Counted from the stretch's first letter, positions 1 through 8,829 are shown. The stretch: 33,436 nucleotides of DNA from DAORDI01 sp035345895 (GCA_035345895.1 DAORDI010000025.1:1-33436); one strand, 5' to 3'. Translations and numbers: made by a program. Notes: generated by a model from the sequence alone, not told the origin.

Positions 1-404
1 GAAAGGACTTCGGATTCATCGGTCAGGAAGTGGAAAAGGTTCTGCCGGAAACTGTCTTCAAAGATAATAAAGGATACTTATATGTGTCCTACCAGACCAT
101 TCTTCCTGTTCTGGTGGAGGCTTTCAAGAAGCAGACTGTTCAGATCCGCACAACGAACGAGTATTTGCGTTCAATGTCCGACTCATTGGAAACAGAAAAA
201 TCCAGAAGTCAGAAACTGGAAACTGCTGTCCGCAAACTGTCAGACGAACTGGCCTCAGTAAGGATGCACGGCCGTGCGTCCGAACAGGGTGCGTCTCCAC
301 GAAGTGCATCCCAGCAGGAAAATGAAGCACTGAAGAAGGAATTGGCAGATATGAAAAACCGGCTTCGGATAATCGAACAGATGCAGATTGCAGGAAAGCA
401 ATGA
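1..404 (+). CDS. C-terminal end of a peptidase S74 (intramolecular chaperone) protein, 5' partial
   Basis: The open frame enters from the left edge (first full codon at 3) and ends at TGA 402-404. The visible start matches the conserved core of the S74 / intramolecular chaperone auto-processing domain: GFIGQEVEKVLPE, then a segment like YLYVSYQTILPVLVEAFK. From about residue 50 the chain becomes a helical, charged stretch with heptad-like spacing, as expected for the trimeric helical bundle at the end of such domains. In the known family this domain helps a trimeric fibre or adhesin fold and then cleaves itself off. The fibre part and the catalytic Ser/Lys region lie outside the window, so neither substrate nor localisation can be read. 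An internal GTG at 30 is probably not a real start, because the conserved motif begins before it. Confident on the domain, not on the parent protein. Confidence 0.8.
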   Translation, partial: KDFGFIGQEVEKVLPETVFKDNKGYLYVSYQTILPVLVEAFKKQTVQIRTTNEYLRSMSDSLETEKSRSQKLETAVRKLSDELASVRMHGRASEQGASPRSASQQENEALKKELADMKNRLRIIEQMQIAGKQ

Positions 405-463
405 TCTGACAGATACCCTCACAGTTTCATTCGGAAAAAATTTTCCAGAGAGCGCACCCTGCT

Positions 464-499
464 GTAAAAGAAGCTGCTTAATTCAGCAGCTTCTTTTAC
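464..499 (+). terminator. Perfect 15-bp hairpin, probable terminator of the S74 gene
   Basis: Left arm GTAAAAGAAGCTGCT (464-478), loop TAATTC, right arm AGCAGCTTCTTTTAC (485-499), with no mismatch. The 3' arm is U-rich but no clean U-run follows, so it may work as an RNA-end-protecting hairpin as well as a terminator. It lies 60 bases after the S74 stop codon and works equally well on paper on either strand. Confidence 0.65.
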
Positions 500-537
500 A
501 TGAAAAACAGAAACTGGCTTCTGAAAACAAAGGACTT

Positions 538-580
538 GAGAGTAATGAATGCTTTTGCAGCGCTCGCTGACGATACTCTC
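538..580. repeat. Structured intergenic element (nested inverted repeats)
   Basis: Outer arms GAGAGTA (538-544) and TACTCTC (574-580) enclose an inner CAGC/GCTG hairpin. The 12-mer CGCTCGCTGACG (561-572) recurs exactly, in inverted orientation, at 21984-21995 in the repeat-rich region near the bPH gene. This suggests a dispersed intergenic repeat family. Confidence 0.4.
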
Positions 581-955
581 CGGGACAAATAGAATAAATT
601 ATGAGCAGATTAAAAATAATGTGCTGATGCATATCCATGGACTGTTTCGGTGTCGGTGAAGGCAAACCCGGGAAAATCAATCGGCGGATTGGCTCATCAT
701 GAATAAGTGTTTCCCGCAAAATCATTCAAGGCAATGCACAGGCTCAGCAGCGGTTTTCCTGCTTGCGAGATTAGAAATCTGAGGAGCCATTTATATTATA
801 ATTAAAAAATACTATTTCTCACAGCCGGATATCTCAGATTCCCGATGCAGCTTTGTCAAATCGCATTAAAATCATTGTGCCTGCTGCGTCAAAAAAATCT
901 TCCTGTTCGATGACAGATCATTTCTCAGAAACTCTTTTCTGCCGATAATACAGTC

Positions 956-1753
956 ATGAAAAGAATCCTGTCTGTCCTTTACTATTCTTCCGGTTCAGCA
1001 CTTGCTGTATTTCTGTTTCAGAGTTTCTACTTTCATTTTGACAAAAATGGATTAATGGATACTGGCTGGGGACTGCCGATATATTTTTTAATTACAATGT
1101 CACCCGGTTTAATTTTCTATCTTCTGGGCTTTCTTCTTTTTTCAAGAGACGAAGCAGAGGATATGCTTCCTGTTCTGCTTCTCTTTTCACCCGCAATCAT
1201 CAGCTTCCTGTACAACGGCGCTGCCTTTCTGATGAAGACTGACTACAGATTTCTTCTGAAAGACCATGGGACAGCTGAATATTCCCCTTCTCTTCTCAGT
1301 TCAGAAAAACGGTTTAAAGGACTGATACGGTTCGGCGGAGAATTTACCCTTTCCGAAAAGCCGTTCTCTGTCACCTACACAAGAGCACCGAAAAAAAACA
1401 GTTCAGGCGGTTCCTACACTCTGCATTTTTTTCCTGTCATAAACAGTACAAATGAGGAGACTGTCGGATTCATCAATTCCTTCCCGTTCTCATCTTACAA
1501 AGATCTGGGAAACAATCCCGGAAAAAATCTCTCCGGTTTCCTGAATGCCTGTGAATACAATGTTTCCGAAAAATACGGCAAGACTCCGAATGCAAAAAAA
1601 CTCTCCGAAAAAATCTTCTGCCTGAAATATTTCCCGGAAGAGGAATTTAATCTGCAGGAATTCTCAGAAAAAGCATGGCCGATTCTTTGGATTCTTTCTG
1701 CGGTACATTTTTTTATCTGCACTGCAATTCTTCTTTTTTGGAAGGAAAAGTGA
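956..1753 (+). CDS. Unknown four-helix membrane protein
   Basis: 265 residues, not recognised. Three hydrophobic segments lie near the N-terminus (about residues 5-26, 39-62 and 71-93) and one at the C-terminus (about 239-261), followed by a short basic tail (WKEK). Between them, residues about 95-238 form a polar domain rich in aromatic and basic residues, probably on one side of the membrane. No catalytic motif is apparent. ATG 956 lacks a good Shine-Dalgarno sequence, but it directly precedes a basic, hydrophobic N-terminus typical of a first membrane segment. The gene ends 89 bases before ftsK on the same strand and could be co-transcribed with it. Real-gene confidence rests on length, composition and membrane topology; function is unknown. 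Confidence 0.65.
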   Translation: MKRILSVLYYSSGSALAVFLFQSFYFHFDKNGLMDTGWGLPIYFLITMSPGLIFYLLGFLLFSRDEAEDMLPVLLLFSPAIISFLYNGAAFLMKTDYRFLLKDHGTAEYSPSLLSSEKRFKGLIRFGGEFTLSEKPFSVTYTRAPKKNSSGGSYTLHFFPVINSTNEETVGFINSFPFSSYKDLGNNPGKNLSGFLNACEYNVSEKYGKTPNAKKLSEKIFCLKYFPEEEFNLQEFSEKAWPILWILSAVHFFICTAILLFWKEK

Positions 1754-1842
1754 TGATTATCGGTCTAATTTCCAAACTGGATCAAAATTCTTTTTAGTTT
1801 TTTTTCAGAAAGCATTCCGAAAATAGAAATGGAGAACTATAC

Positions 1843-4539
1843 GTGGCGGGACCTGCAGCAAAAAAAAATCAGGGAAAAAAACAGGGGAATGAAATCAGTC
1901 TTTTTCAGAAACTGGAGCCGTTTTATCCATTCCTGCTTTTCTTCCTTTCCATATTTGCCGGGTTCTCTCTGTTTTCTTACGATGACGGAGACTATGGGAC
2001 AGCCAATAATCTTTTCGGAAGACTGGGATATCTCTTTTCCTATATCTGCTTTTATTTTTTCGGACGGGCATCCTACTTCATCTCTGCACTTTCTGCATTG
2101 TCCGGACTGATCATTTTCCAGAAAAGACAGGCAGACATTCGCAAGCTTGCAGCGGCCGGCCTGATCGTGATGACTGCGCTGAGTGTATTTTTCTATGTAT
2201 TTGATACCAATATCATCAGCCTGAAAGACGGTGGCGGAAAAATCGGATTTATGCTCTCCTCCTTCCTGGAATTCCTGGTAGGCCGTTCCGGAAGAATCCT
2301 TGTCGCTGCCGCACTTCTGATTTTCGGAGGTCTTCTGATTCTTAAAGAGTCTCCCAAGGAAATCAACAAAGAATACTGGAAAGTTGTATTTGCAAAAAAC
2401 CGGGAAAAAATATTCAAATGGCTGAAGCCGGATGATGCCATCCCTCCGAAACCGGAAGAGGCGGAGCAGTTTAAAAAAGAGATTCCCTGGATGGAAAAAA
2501 GATCTCTGTCCGGAAAATATCCTGTCATCACGGAAACGGAGGAAACCGCGGAGAAAAAGCCCAAGTCGCCTATTTTCGATTTTCGTCCTATCTGGAAAAG
2601 CAGGAAAACTCAGGAGGACGAATTCAGCACAGTCGCCACTGTAACAGTTCCAAAGGCAAAGGAATCCGAAGACAAGGATAGCGTAGCCCCTAAAATCAGC
2701 ATATTTGACGATTTCGGAAAGGAAGAACCGATCAGCATTCCATTTGCAGAAACCAAAGGATCCCTTCTCGAAAAAATACACAGCTCCCCTTTCACAGAAG
2801 AAGACACCGGTTCCATGGAAGCAGTTGCACTGACGGATGAAAACTGGGAAGAGAAAAAACTGGAAGGCGATTCCCCCGATCTGATCACTCAGGAAGAACT
2901 TCAGGAACTGTACAATTTCAATGAACAGGAAACATCCGATGCCGAAGTTCAGGCAGATAATTTTTTCGACAGGATGATGGAAGCAGAAGAGGAAAACATC
3001 AGTTCAGAGAATATTTACTCTTCAGATCCCGGCGAAGAAGAAAACACTGCCTACCTTTCCATGCCGGCAGAAAAACCGGAACAGCCGAAACTGCCTTTCA
3101 TACGCACAACCATTCCCGAGGTGGCTCCTCTCCGGAGAGCGCAATATAAAATATCACAAAAAATATTTACAAGCCACCAGAATGCAAAACCGAATCCTAT
3201 GTTCAAGATGGAAGCAGAATATGTTTCCATGAAAATACAGCAGATCATCAAGGAATACGGCTATGAATCCAAAATGGAAGGATGGGAAAAAGGACCGATC
3301 ATCACAAGGTATGAACTCACCCCTCCTCCTGGAGTCAAACTGGGAAGAATCACTTCCCTTGCAGATGAACTGAAACTGTATCTTGCAGTAAAAAGCATCC
3401 GTATCGTTGCGCCGATTCCCGGAAAATCCACAATAGGAATCGAAGTGCCGAACAAGTACAGAGAAAATGTGTACTTAGGCGACATACTCGGTCAGAAATC
3501 CATTGATGAAAACAATCCGAAGGATCTGACAATTGCCATCGGAAAGGACAGTATCTCAGGAGAGATAGTTAAAATCGACCTGAACAAAATGCCTCACCTG
3601 CTCGTAGCAGGTACTACAGGTTCAGGGAAATCTGTCTGTATGAATTCAATGATCAGTTATCTGATCTTTACAAAGTCTCCCGATGAAGTGCGTTTCGTAA
3701 TGATTGATCCCAAAATGGTGGAGCTTGCACTTTATGAAAATGTGCCTCATCTTCTGATGCCTGTCATTACTGATCCTAGAAAAGCCACAAAGGCGCTTGC
3801 CTGGGCAGTAATGGAAATGGAAGCCAGATATTCAACCATCTCCGACCTGAAATGCAGGGACATTCGCGCATACAATGAAAAGGTGAATTCCCAGGTTCTC
3901 AGCAAATATAAAAAGATGCCTTATCTGGTCATTTTCATTGATGAGCTTTCCGATCTGATGATGGTTTCAGGGAAAGAACTGGAAGACTACATCACAAGAA
4001 TCAGCCAGAAGTCCAGAGCGGTGGGAATCCATCTTGTGATGGCCACCCAAAGACCCTCAGTGGACGTGATCACAGGTCTCATCAAGGCAAACTGCCCAGC
4101 CAGAATTGCCTTCCATGTGGCACAGAAGACAGACTCAAAAATCATTTTGGACTATATGGGCGCAGATACTCTTCTCGGCAGAGGGGATTTTCTGTACAAG
4201 TCGCCTTCAGCACCCGACCTGCAGAGGATTCAGGCTCCTTATATTTCGGAAGAAGAAATCGAAAAGGTAGTCGCGGAAAGTATGACATTCTTCCGTCCAT
4301 CTTATGTGGATGTAAATCTGGAAATAGAAGAAACCAAGGAAGAATTTGCGGACGCCGATGAAGAATCCATGGAAGAAGCGTGGAACATCATACGGATGGA
4401 AAGAAAAGCCAGTGCAAGCTATCTGCAGAGAAGGATGAGAATAGGATACAACAAGGCAGCCAGACTCATTGAAATGCTCGAAGACAAAGGATACATCGGT
4501 CCTCAGATAGGATCAAAACCCAGGGAAATCCTCAGGTAA
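1843..4539 (+). CDS. ftsK: DNA translocase FtsK/SpoIIIE
   Basis: 898 residues. The FtsK/SpoIIIE family pumps chromosomal DNA toward the dif site at the division septum, using ATP. The N-terminal ~170 residues hold four or five hydrophobic segments (about 27-44, 60-92, 102-120 and 150-168). An acidic, low-complexity linker runs to about 430, followed by the RecA-like motor: Walker A AGTTGSGKS at about 589-597 and Walker B LVIFIDELSD at about 695-704. The last ~55 residues match the winged-helix gamma domain that reads polarity sequences (motif ASYLQRRMRIGYNKAARLIE). GTG at 1843 is chosen because GGAGA at 1831-1835 sits at proper distance; ATG 1829 is in another frame. Length and domain order are normal for the family. 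No downstream partner is linked on the same strand. Confidence 0.97.
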   Translation: MAGPAAKKNQGKKQGNEISLFQKLEPFYPFLLFFLSIFAGFSLFSYDDGDYGTANNLFGRLGYLFSYICFYFFGRASYFISALSALSGLIIFQKRQADIRKLAAAGLIVMTALSVFFYVFDTNIISLKDGGGKIGFMLSSFLEFLVGRSGRILVAAALLIFGGLLILKESPKEINKEYWKVVFAKNREKIFKWLKPDDAIPPKPEEAEQFKKEIPWMEKRSLSGKYPVITETEETAEKKPKSPIFDFRPIWKSRKTQEDEFSTVATVTVPKAKESEDKDSVAPKISIFDDFGKEEPISIPFAETKGSLLEKIHSSPFTEEDTGSMEAVALTDENWEEKKLEGDSPDLITQEELQELYNFNEQETSDAEVQADNFFDRMMEAEEENISSENIYSSDPGEEENTAYLSMPAEKPEQPKLPFIRTTIPEVAPLRRAQYKISQKIFTSHQNAKPNPMFKMEAEYVSMKIQQIIKEYGYESKMEGWEKGPIITRYELTPPPGVKLGRITSLADELKLYLAVKSIRIVAPIPGKSTIGIEVPNKYRENVYLGDILGQKSIDENNPKDLTIAIGKDSISGEIVKIDLNKMPHLLVAGTTGSGKSVCMNSMISYLIFTKSPDEVRFVMIDPKMVELALYENVPHLLMPVITDPRKATKALAWAVMEMEARYSTISDLKCRDIRAYNEKVNSQVLSKYKKMPYLVIFIDELSDLMMVSGKELEDYITRISQKSRAVGIHLVMATQRPSVDVITGLIKANCPARIAFHVAQKTDSKIILDYMGADTLLGRGDFLYKSPSAPDLQRIQAPYISEEEIEKVVAESMTFFRPSYVDVNLEIEETKEEFADADEESMEEAWNIIRMERKASASYLQRRMRIGYNKAARLIEMLEDKGYIGPQIGSKPREILR

Positions 4540-4714
4540 CAACTGAAACTTTCACATTCGGCATAATAAAGACACCGAAAGTGCATTCCCTGAACAGTGC
4601 AGGACGAAACGGCCGCTGCTTTTTCATTATCAGAAACAATTTTTTTCTTAAAAGTTCTGTTCGCGCCGTCTAAATTCAAGGACTTTCATTTTTCATTTTT
4701 TTTGAGAAAAACTA

Positions 4715-4743
4715 TTTACGAAAACAATCAGTGCAAATAAAAT
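4715..4743 (+). promoter_or_regulatory. Sigma-70-type promoter of the repeat lipoprotein
   Basis: TTTACG (4715-4720), a 17-base spacer, then TAAAAT (4738-4743). A start near 4750 would leave only about 15 untranslated bases, containing AAGGAG (4753-4758) before ATG 4765. That also argues against an in-frame ATG at 4747. Confidence 0.5.
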
Positions 4744-4764
4744 TGTATGGCGAAGGAGTTATGT

Positions 4765-5895
4765 ATGAATAAAAAATTAACAGCGGCAGCTTTTGCATTA
4801 TTTTTGCTGGCCACAATAAACTGCAGTTCTGACCAAAAGAAAGAAGACAAGCAAGATCCACCTAAAACTGATTCAGCGGGAACAGAAACACCTGCAAAAG
4901 GCACAGAAACAGCTGCACCTGCAAAGGGCACAGAAACAGCTTCAAAACCGGCTTCCTCATCCAGAGAAGGATCTGCTGGCGGAACTGAAAAGGAAACTGT
5001 AAATCTCAGATCAGTGGATCAGCAAGGCGGAGGACCTTCTGCAACTCTTCCTAGTGCAAAACCAGGACAGTGTTTCCGCAAGTATGTTATACCGGCAACT
5101 TACAGAGAAATTGCTGACCAAATCGTAAAAAAACCTGCTTCTGAAACAATTGAGATCATTCCTGCAAAGTATGAAGACGCTGAAGAAAAAGTTCAAGTAA
5201 AACCTGCATCTTCCTATACTGAATCTGTACCTCCAGTCTATGAAACTGTAGAAGAAAGAGTTCTTGTAAAACCTGAATCCAAAAGACTTGTTCAAATTCC
5301 AGCAGAGTTCGAAACAGTGGAGGACAAGGTTGTAGACAAGGAAGGATATTCCACTTGGAGAAAAGATGCCAACGGTGATCTTCTCTGCCTTGTAGAAGTT
5401 CCGCCTACATACAAAACAATCAAAAAAGAAGTTATCAAGACTCCGGCAAGTGTCAAGGAAGAAGTGATTCCTGCAGAATTTGCAACTGTCAAGACTCAGA
5501 AAGAAAAGGCTCCTGCTACAACTAGACAAGTGGAAGTACCTGCTCAATTTGAAACTGTAAAAATCAAGAAACTGATTGAACCGGAAAAACAGAACAAAAC
5601 TGTAATTCCTGCAGTGACTGAAACAGTAACCAAGTCTATTCTGGACAAACCGGAAAGAGAAGAATGGAAAGAAGTTCTTTGCGAAAACAACACTACTCCT
5701 GAAGTAATGGCTGAAATCGAAAGAGCTTTGAAAGCAGCAGGATTTGATTCAGGAAATACTGATGATAAAAAAGCTGATTCCAAAACTTTCAGTGCCCTGA
5801 ACGATTACCAAAAGTCCAAAGGACTGCCGGTTGATATTGATAAAGTAATCAATATGGACACAGTCAACTCTCTCGGTATTAAGGTTAAAAAATAA
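4765..5895 (+). CDS. Lipoprotein with eight YETV/PA repeats and peptidoglycan-binding-like C-terminus
   Basis: 376 residues. The start at 4765 is set by AAGGAG six bases upstream. The N-terminus is a lipoprotein signal (MNKKLTAAAF..., lipobox ATINC, Cys near residue 20), followed by a Thr/Ala/Lys-rich linker with three GTET-type repeats. From about residue 108 there are eight imperfect 22-24-residue repeats of the form [VI]-P-[AP]-x-[YF]-x-[TD]-[VIA], then x-V-x-x-K-P-[AE]. Repeat four is expanded and carries a W...C element. The block closes with EEWKEVLCENNTTPE, then a GF...ALNDYQKSKGLP...LG stretch resembling a PG_binding_1 fold. The same architecture (repeats, W-[KR]-E-V-L-C-E-x-N, PG-binding end) is known from lipoproteins of Bacteroidetes and other Gram-negatives. 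Inference: a lipid-anchored, probably outer-membrane, protein gripping peptidoglycan. It is followed by the hairpin at 5919-5944. Confidence 0.8.
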   Translation: MNKKLTAAAFALFLLATINCSSDQKKEDKQDPPKTDSAGTETPAKGTETAAPAKGTETASKPASSSREGSAGGTEKETVNLRSVDQQGGGPSATLPSAKPGQCFRKYVIPATYREIADQIVKKPASETIEIIPAKYEDAEEKVQVKPASSYTESVPPVYETVEERVLVKPESKRLVQIPAEFETVEDKVVDKEGYSTWRKDANGDLLCLVEVPPTYKTIKKEVIKTPASVKEEVIPAEFATVKTQKEKAPATTRQVEVPAQFETVKIKKLIEPEKQNKTVIPAVTETVTKSILDKPEREEWKEVLCENNTTPEVMAEIERALKAAGFDSGNTDDKKADSKTFSALNDYQKSKGLPVDIDKVINMDTVNSLGIKVKK

Positions 5896-5918
5896 TTTAA
5901 TCTTCGCTCATACATAAT

Positions 5919-5944
5919 CCGCAGCTGTCTTCGGACAGTTGCGG
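5919..5944 (+). terminator. UUCG-tetraloop hairpin after the repeat lipoprotein
   Basis: Arms CCGCAGCTGTC (5919-5929) and GACAGTTGCGG (5934-5944) pair over 11 bp with one G-U, closed by a TTCG tetraloop. This is a very stable RNA hairpin 24 bases after the stop codon. The following sequence is only moderately T-rich, so termination may be partial. Its 3' arm overlaps the likely TTG start of the phosphatase gene. Confidence 0.65.
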
Positions 5945-6616
5945 GTATGTTCTGTATCTCAATTCTTTCCCATCGAAACTAAATCCAAAATTTCAGGTTT
6001 CATTGCAGTAGGTGACATTCACTCTCATCCTGATCTGCTTCTGGATATTCTAGAACAGTGCAGTCATTTCCCGGGGAAAACACTGGTATTTTTAGGAGAT
6101 TATATTTCCAGAGGTCCGGAACCGGAAAAAGTTCTGCAAATTCTTCAAAATACGGAAGGTATTTTCCTGGCCGGAAACCATGAACTTCGATTTCTGGAAT
6201 GTCTAGATAGATTGACCGATACGGATTCTAGAAAAGCTCTTTTAGATGCTAAAAAGATATCTGAAAAAAGTGCTGAATGGATGAAATCTGCGCTTCAGTT
6301 TGTATACGAAACAGAAGATTATATTTTTTCTCATTCAGGACTGAATCCGAAAAAATCTCTGTCAGAACAGACTGTCTACGACTACTGTGAAAGCTTCTGC
6401 GAAACCGATTATTTCTCACTGACAACAAAGACAGTCATACACGGCCATATCTCAGTAAAAACAGTCTCCAATACAGGAAACAACTGGTCTACAGATACTG
6501 GGTGCGGTTTTGGAGGAAGACTTTCGGCCATTATTCTGCCCGAAAAAAAAATCATTCAAAGCAGTGAAAAATCAAAAAACTGGTACTTAGAATTAATATC
6601 ATTACAGTCAGAATAG
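5939..6616 (+). CDS. PPP-family metallophosphoesterase (Ser/Thr phosphatase-like)
   Basis: About 225 residues. The metal-binding signature of PPP-type phosphatases is complete and in order: GDIHSH (GDxH), GDYISRGPE (GDxxxRG), GNHE, SHSGL and HGH. Bacterial relatives hydrolyse phosphoprotein or dinucleoside-polyphosphate (ApaH-like) substrates; the actual substrate cannot be read here. No signal peptide is visible, so the protein is probably cytosolic. The start is uncertain. There is no in-frame ATG; TTG 5939 is the first available codon but has no spaced ribosome binding site and lies inside the 3' arm of the preceding hairpin. The conserved core starts about 19 residues later. Expression may depend on read-through from the lipoprotein gene. 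Downstream, about 175 bases separate it from the next gene. Confidence 0.8.
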   Translation: MRVCSVSQFFPIETKSKISGFIAVGDIHSHPDLLLDILEQCSHFPGKTLVFLGDYISRGPEPEKVLQILQNTEGIFLAGNHELRFLECLDRLTDTDSRKALLDAKKISEKSAEWMKSALQFVYETEDYIFSHSGLNPKKSLSEQTVYDYCESFCETDYFSLTTKTVIHGHISVKTVSNTGNNWSTDTGCGFGGRLSAIILPEKKIIQSSEKSKNWYLELISLQSE

Positions 6617-6792
6617 GACTCAATTCCGGCCGAAATATTGATGGAATGGAAGAGAAAGAAATCTCAGGTGAATCTTTTTTAAGAATGTACTTTTTTTTGC
6701 GATAAAATCTGCCGAAATAGAAATTTGAGTTGTATTCAGGTGTGCTGCCTTCAACTTAAGAAAATAAGAATCTTGTGATAGCAGGAAAGACA

Positions 6793-8019
6793 ATGAACAA
6801 ATTGATCATTTTAGCAACCTTCCTTCTGGGAATGAACCATATATATGCCACTTCTGTTACTGCCAAGGCTCAGGAAACCAGAGTAGATCTGCTGAATTAC
6901 CTGAGACAACTTGAGCCGATGGTAAAGAATTATCCAGGCAAGGATAAAGACAATAAGGATGTAAATCCTTTGGATATCGTTACAAAAGACGATGGATCAT
7001 CCAAAGGGGACAGAATCGTTAAATACGACGCCATTAAGAGACTTTATCTCGAAGGTGTAATGTATTACTATGAAGGCCGTTTTATTAATTCTTACAGAAG
7101 GTTTCTGGAAGCTCAGATCAACACTGAACAGCTGATGGAAGAACTTTCTCAATACTATATTGAAGGTACAGACGAAATTCTGAAATCTGCAATGGAAATG
7201 AGAAGTGATGCAGATCAGAATATGAAAGGAAAGGACGGAAATCCTCCTCAAAACGACAGAGATGTGGTAGATATTTCCGTTGAAAGCGGAAGGGGTGCAG
7301 CAATTTTCCCTATTCACAGAACTCCAAGACAGGCCGGGGAACATGTCCGCGATTACAATCCTAAGGACTACCACTATGTTCTGAACAAGGATGCAATTGA
7401 AGGCAGTGCTGCAATGGGTTATAAACTCCTGAGCCAGGCAAAGACAGAAAAACTGGAAGCTCTGAAAATTGAAAAGAATCTGGAAAAACACCAGAAACTG
7501 ACTCCTGACCACAGAAAACAGAGAATAGAAATGTATTTCAATGTAATCGCAAGATGCCGTGAATCCAGAATGGCTGCGATCAATATCTTCCGTCTGAAAT
7601 ATCCTAATGACAATTATTATCTGCAGGAAAAAAATGATGAGGCTTCCGATGTAATCAAGGATGAAAAAAATGTAAATGTAAAGAATCATTACAGACTGAA
7701 TCCTTTTGTTTATCCTGCTCATATCAATCCTATCTTTGACAACAGAATTCCAGCTTCTTTCAGAAGAGATGCATCAGATATGCACAATAAGATTTTTGCT
7801 CATGAAGTAAACGGCAAGATCAAAATGAAATATGCTGATGTAGACTATATCAACAGAAGCATTGAAAAACTGGAAGGTGAGAGAGTAAAAAGAGGACTGG
7901 CATCTGTTCCAGATGCAAACAGACTTGACAAACCAAAAGACGAGCCTGCACCGGCAGCTCCAAAAGAAAATACAAATAAGTCAGGCTCAGACAAACAGCC
8001 TACACCTCCTACAAAATAA
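6793..8019 (+). CDS. Exported helical protein of unknown function
   Basis: 408 residues, not recognised. ATG 6793 is preceded by AGGAAAG (6783-6789), so the in-frame GTG at 6775 is not needed. Residues 1 to about 20 (MNKLIILATFLLGMNHIYA) form a signal peptide with a plausible Ala cleavage site. The mature part is mostly helical and strongly charged. A stretch around residues 75-120 (IKRLYLEGVMYYYEGRF and onward) looks TPR-like, and a second helical block at about 210-275 is rich in Lys/Glu and Arg. The C-terminal 40 residues are Pro/Ala/Lys-rich and likely disordered. Inference: a periplasmic structural or scaffold protein, possibly lineage-specific. A clean terminator follows at 8031-8057, so the gene ends its transcription unit. 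Confidence 0.7.
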   Translation: MNKLIILATFLLGMNHIYATSVTAKAQETRVDLLNYLRQLEPMVKNYPGKDKDNKDVNPLDIVTKDDGSSKGDRIVKYDAIKRLYLEGVMYYYEGRFINSYRRFLEAQINTEQLMEELSQYYIEGTDEILKSAMEMRSDADQNMKGKDGNPPQNDRDVVDISVESGRGAAIFPIHRTPRQAGEHVRDYNPKDYHYVLNKDAIEGSAAMGYKLLSQAKTEKLEALKIEKNLEKHQKLTPDHRKQRIEMYFNVIARCRESRMAAINIFRLKYPNDNYYLQEKNDEASDVIKDEKNVNVKNHYRLNPFVYPAHINPIFDNRIPASFRRDASDMHNKIFAHEVNGKIKMKYADVDYINRSIEKLEGERVKRGLASVPDANRLDKPKDEPAPAAPKENTNKSGSDKQPTPPTK

Positions 8020-8030
8020 TCATTTAACAT

Positions 8031-8057
8031 ACTGCGAAGCCAGACTTCGCAGTTTTT
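8031..8057 (+). terminator. Intrinsic terminator
   Basis: ACTGCGAAG (8031-8039), loop CCAGA, CTTCGCAGT (8045-8053), then a T-run to 8057 with more T-rich sequence after. A textbook rho-independent terminator 12 bases after the stop of the exported helical protein. Confidence 0.9.
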
Positions 8058-8061
8058 CCCT

Positions 8062-8829
8062 TTGTTTTTTTTATTCTCCAAAATACTGACCATACTTCTT
8101 TTTCCTCTGCCTTTATGCATTCTGAGCGGCTTTTTCTTTTCAATTTTCCTGATCAAAGGAACAAGAAATAAAATTCTTTCCATTACCCCTATTCTTCTGC
8201 TGACCTTTTTTTCTATTCCTTACACCAGTCAGATTCTGATTCGAAGTCTGGAAGATGAATTTCCTGCAGTGGATTTTCAAAAAATAGAGAAGGCAGATGC
8301 AATTATTGTACTGGGTGGAATGATCAATCCGCTTTCCATTCACAGGGAAAAACCGGAACTTCTGAGCACTGCCGACAGACTGACAGATTCCATCATTATG
8401 TTCAGACAGAAAAAAGCCCCATATATCCTGTTTTCGGGAGGATCAGGGATTCTTTTCCAAGGAGATGTATCTGAAGCAAGAACAGCTAAAAAGTTTCTCA
8501 CAGATATGGGAATTCCTGAGGATCAGATATTGCTCGAAGACAAGTCCAGAAACACAAAAGAAAATGCCGTCTTCAGTGCTGGAATACTGAGAGAAAAGAA
8601 AATGAAAAAGATCATTCTAGTCACTTCCGCATTTCATATGAAGAGATCACTGCTTGTCTTTGAAAAGGAAGGATTTGAAATTCAGATTTTTCCGACAGAT
8701 TATAAATCACTGTACTGGACCTGGAACTGGGACACTGCCGTTCCTTCCATAGGAGCACTCGACACAAGTACAATCTCAATCAAAGAATGGATCGGATTAA
8801 TCAGTTATCGAATCGCCGAATCGATCTAG
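8062..8829 (+). CDS. YdcF/ElyC-like DUF218 membrane protein
   Basis: 255 residues. The N-terminus (MFFLFSKILTILLFPLPL...) and a second hydrophobic segment at about 38-56 give two membrane passes, typical of the ElyC/YdcF branch of the DUF218 family. The DUF218 domain follows with ADAIIVLGG, the polar GGSG turn, an acidic ED(K)SRNT-ENA motif and VTSAFHMKRS. ElyC is implicated in peptidoglycan precursor and lipid-carrier homeostasis; the domain's chemistry is not settled. The start is TTG 8062: family members commonly begin MFFxxSK, which fits, and no other in-frame start exists between the upstream stop and this point. It lies within the T-rich tail of the preceding terminator and has no Shine-Dalgarno sequence, so translation may be leaderless or the mRNA may be a rare read-through product. 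Confidence 0.85.
   Translation: MFFLFSKILTILLFPLPLCILSGFFFSIFLIKGTRNKILSITPILLLTFFSIPYTSQILIRSLEDEFPAVDFQKIEKADAIIVLGGMINPLSIHREKPELLSTADRLTDSIIMFRQKKAPYILFSGGSGILFQGDVSEARTAKKFLTDMGIPEDQILLEDKSRNTKENAVFSAGILREKKMKKIILVTSAFHMKRSLLVFEKEGFEIQIFPTDYKSLYWTWNWDTAVPSIGALDTSTISIKEWIGLISYRIAESI

Larger units (their letters stand above)
405..955. other. Intergenic gap with hairpins, no gene seen
   Basis: About 550 bases between the S74 gene and the membrane protein at 956. Short open frames occur on both strands, but none has a ribosome binding site, a signal peptide or family resemblance. The stretch holds the perfect hairpin at 464-499 and the structured repeat-like element at 538-580. I see nothing convincing in 600-955. 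Confidence 0.6.

Noticed and set aside
388..725. Two short frames after the S74 gene
   Set aside because: They run through the 15-bp hairpin and have no ribosome binding site or protein-like features.
1837..2781. 314-codon antisense frame inside ftsK
   Set aside because: It overlaps the transmembrane and linker part of a clear ftsK, has no start signals and has skewed composition.
4540..4700. Terminator after ftsK
   Set aside because: Only a weak CACATTCGG / CCGAAAGTG pairing with a mismatch and no adjacent U-run; not strong enough to call.
4900..5700. Possible DNA tandem repeats or CRISPR-like array
   Set aside because: The periodicity is at protein level (22-24 residues), with diverged DNA and an intact reading frame.
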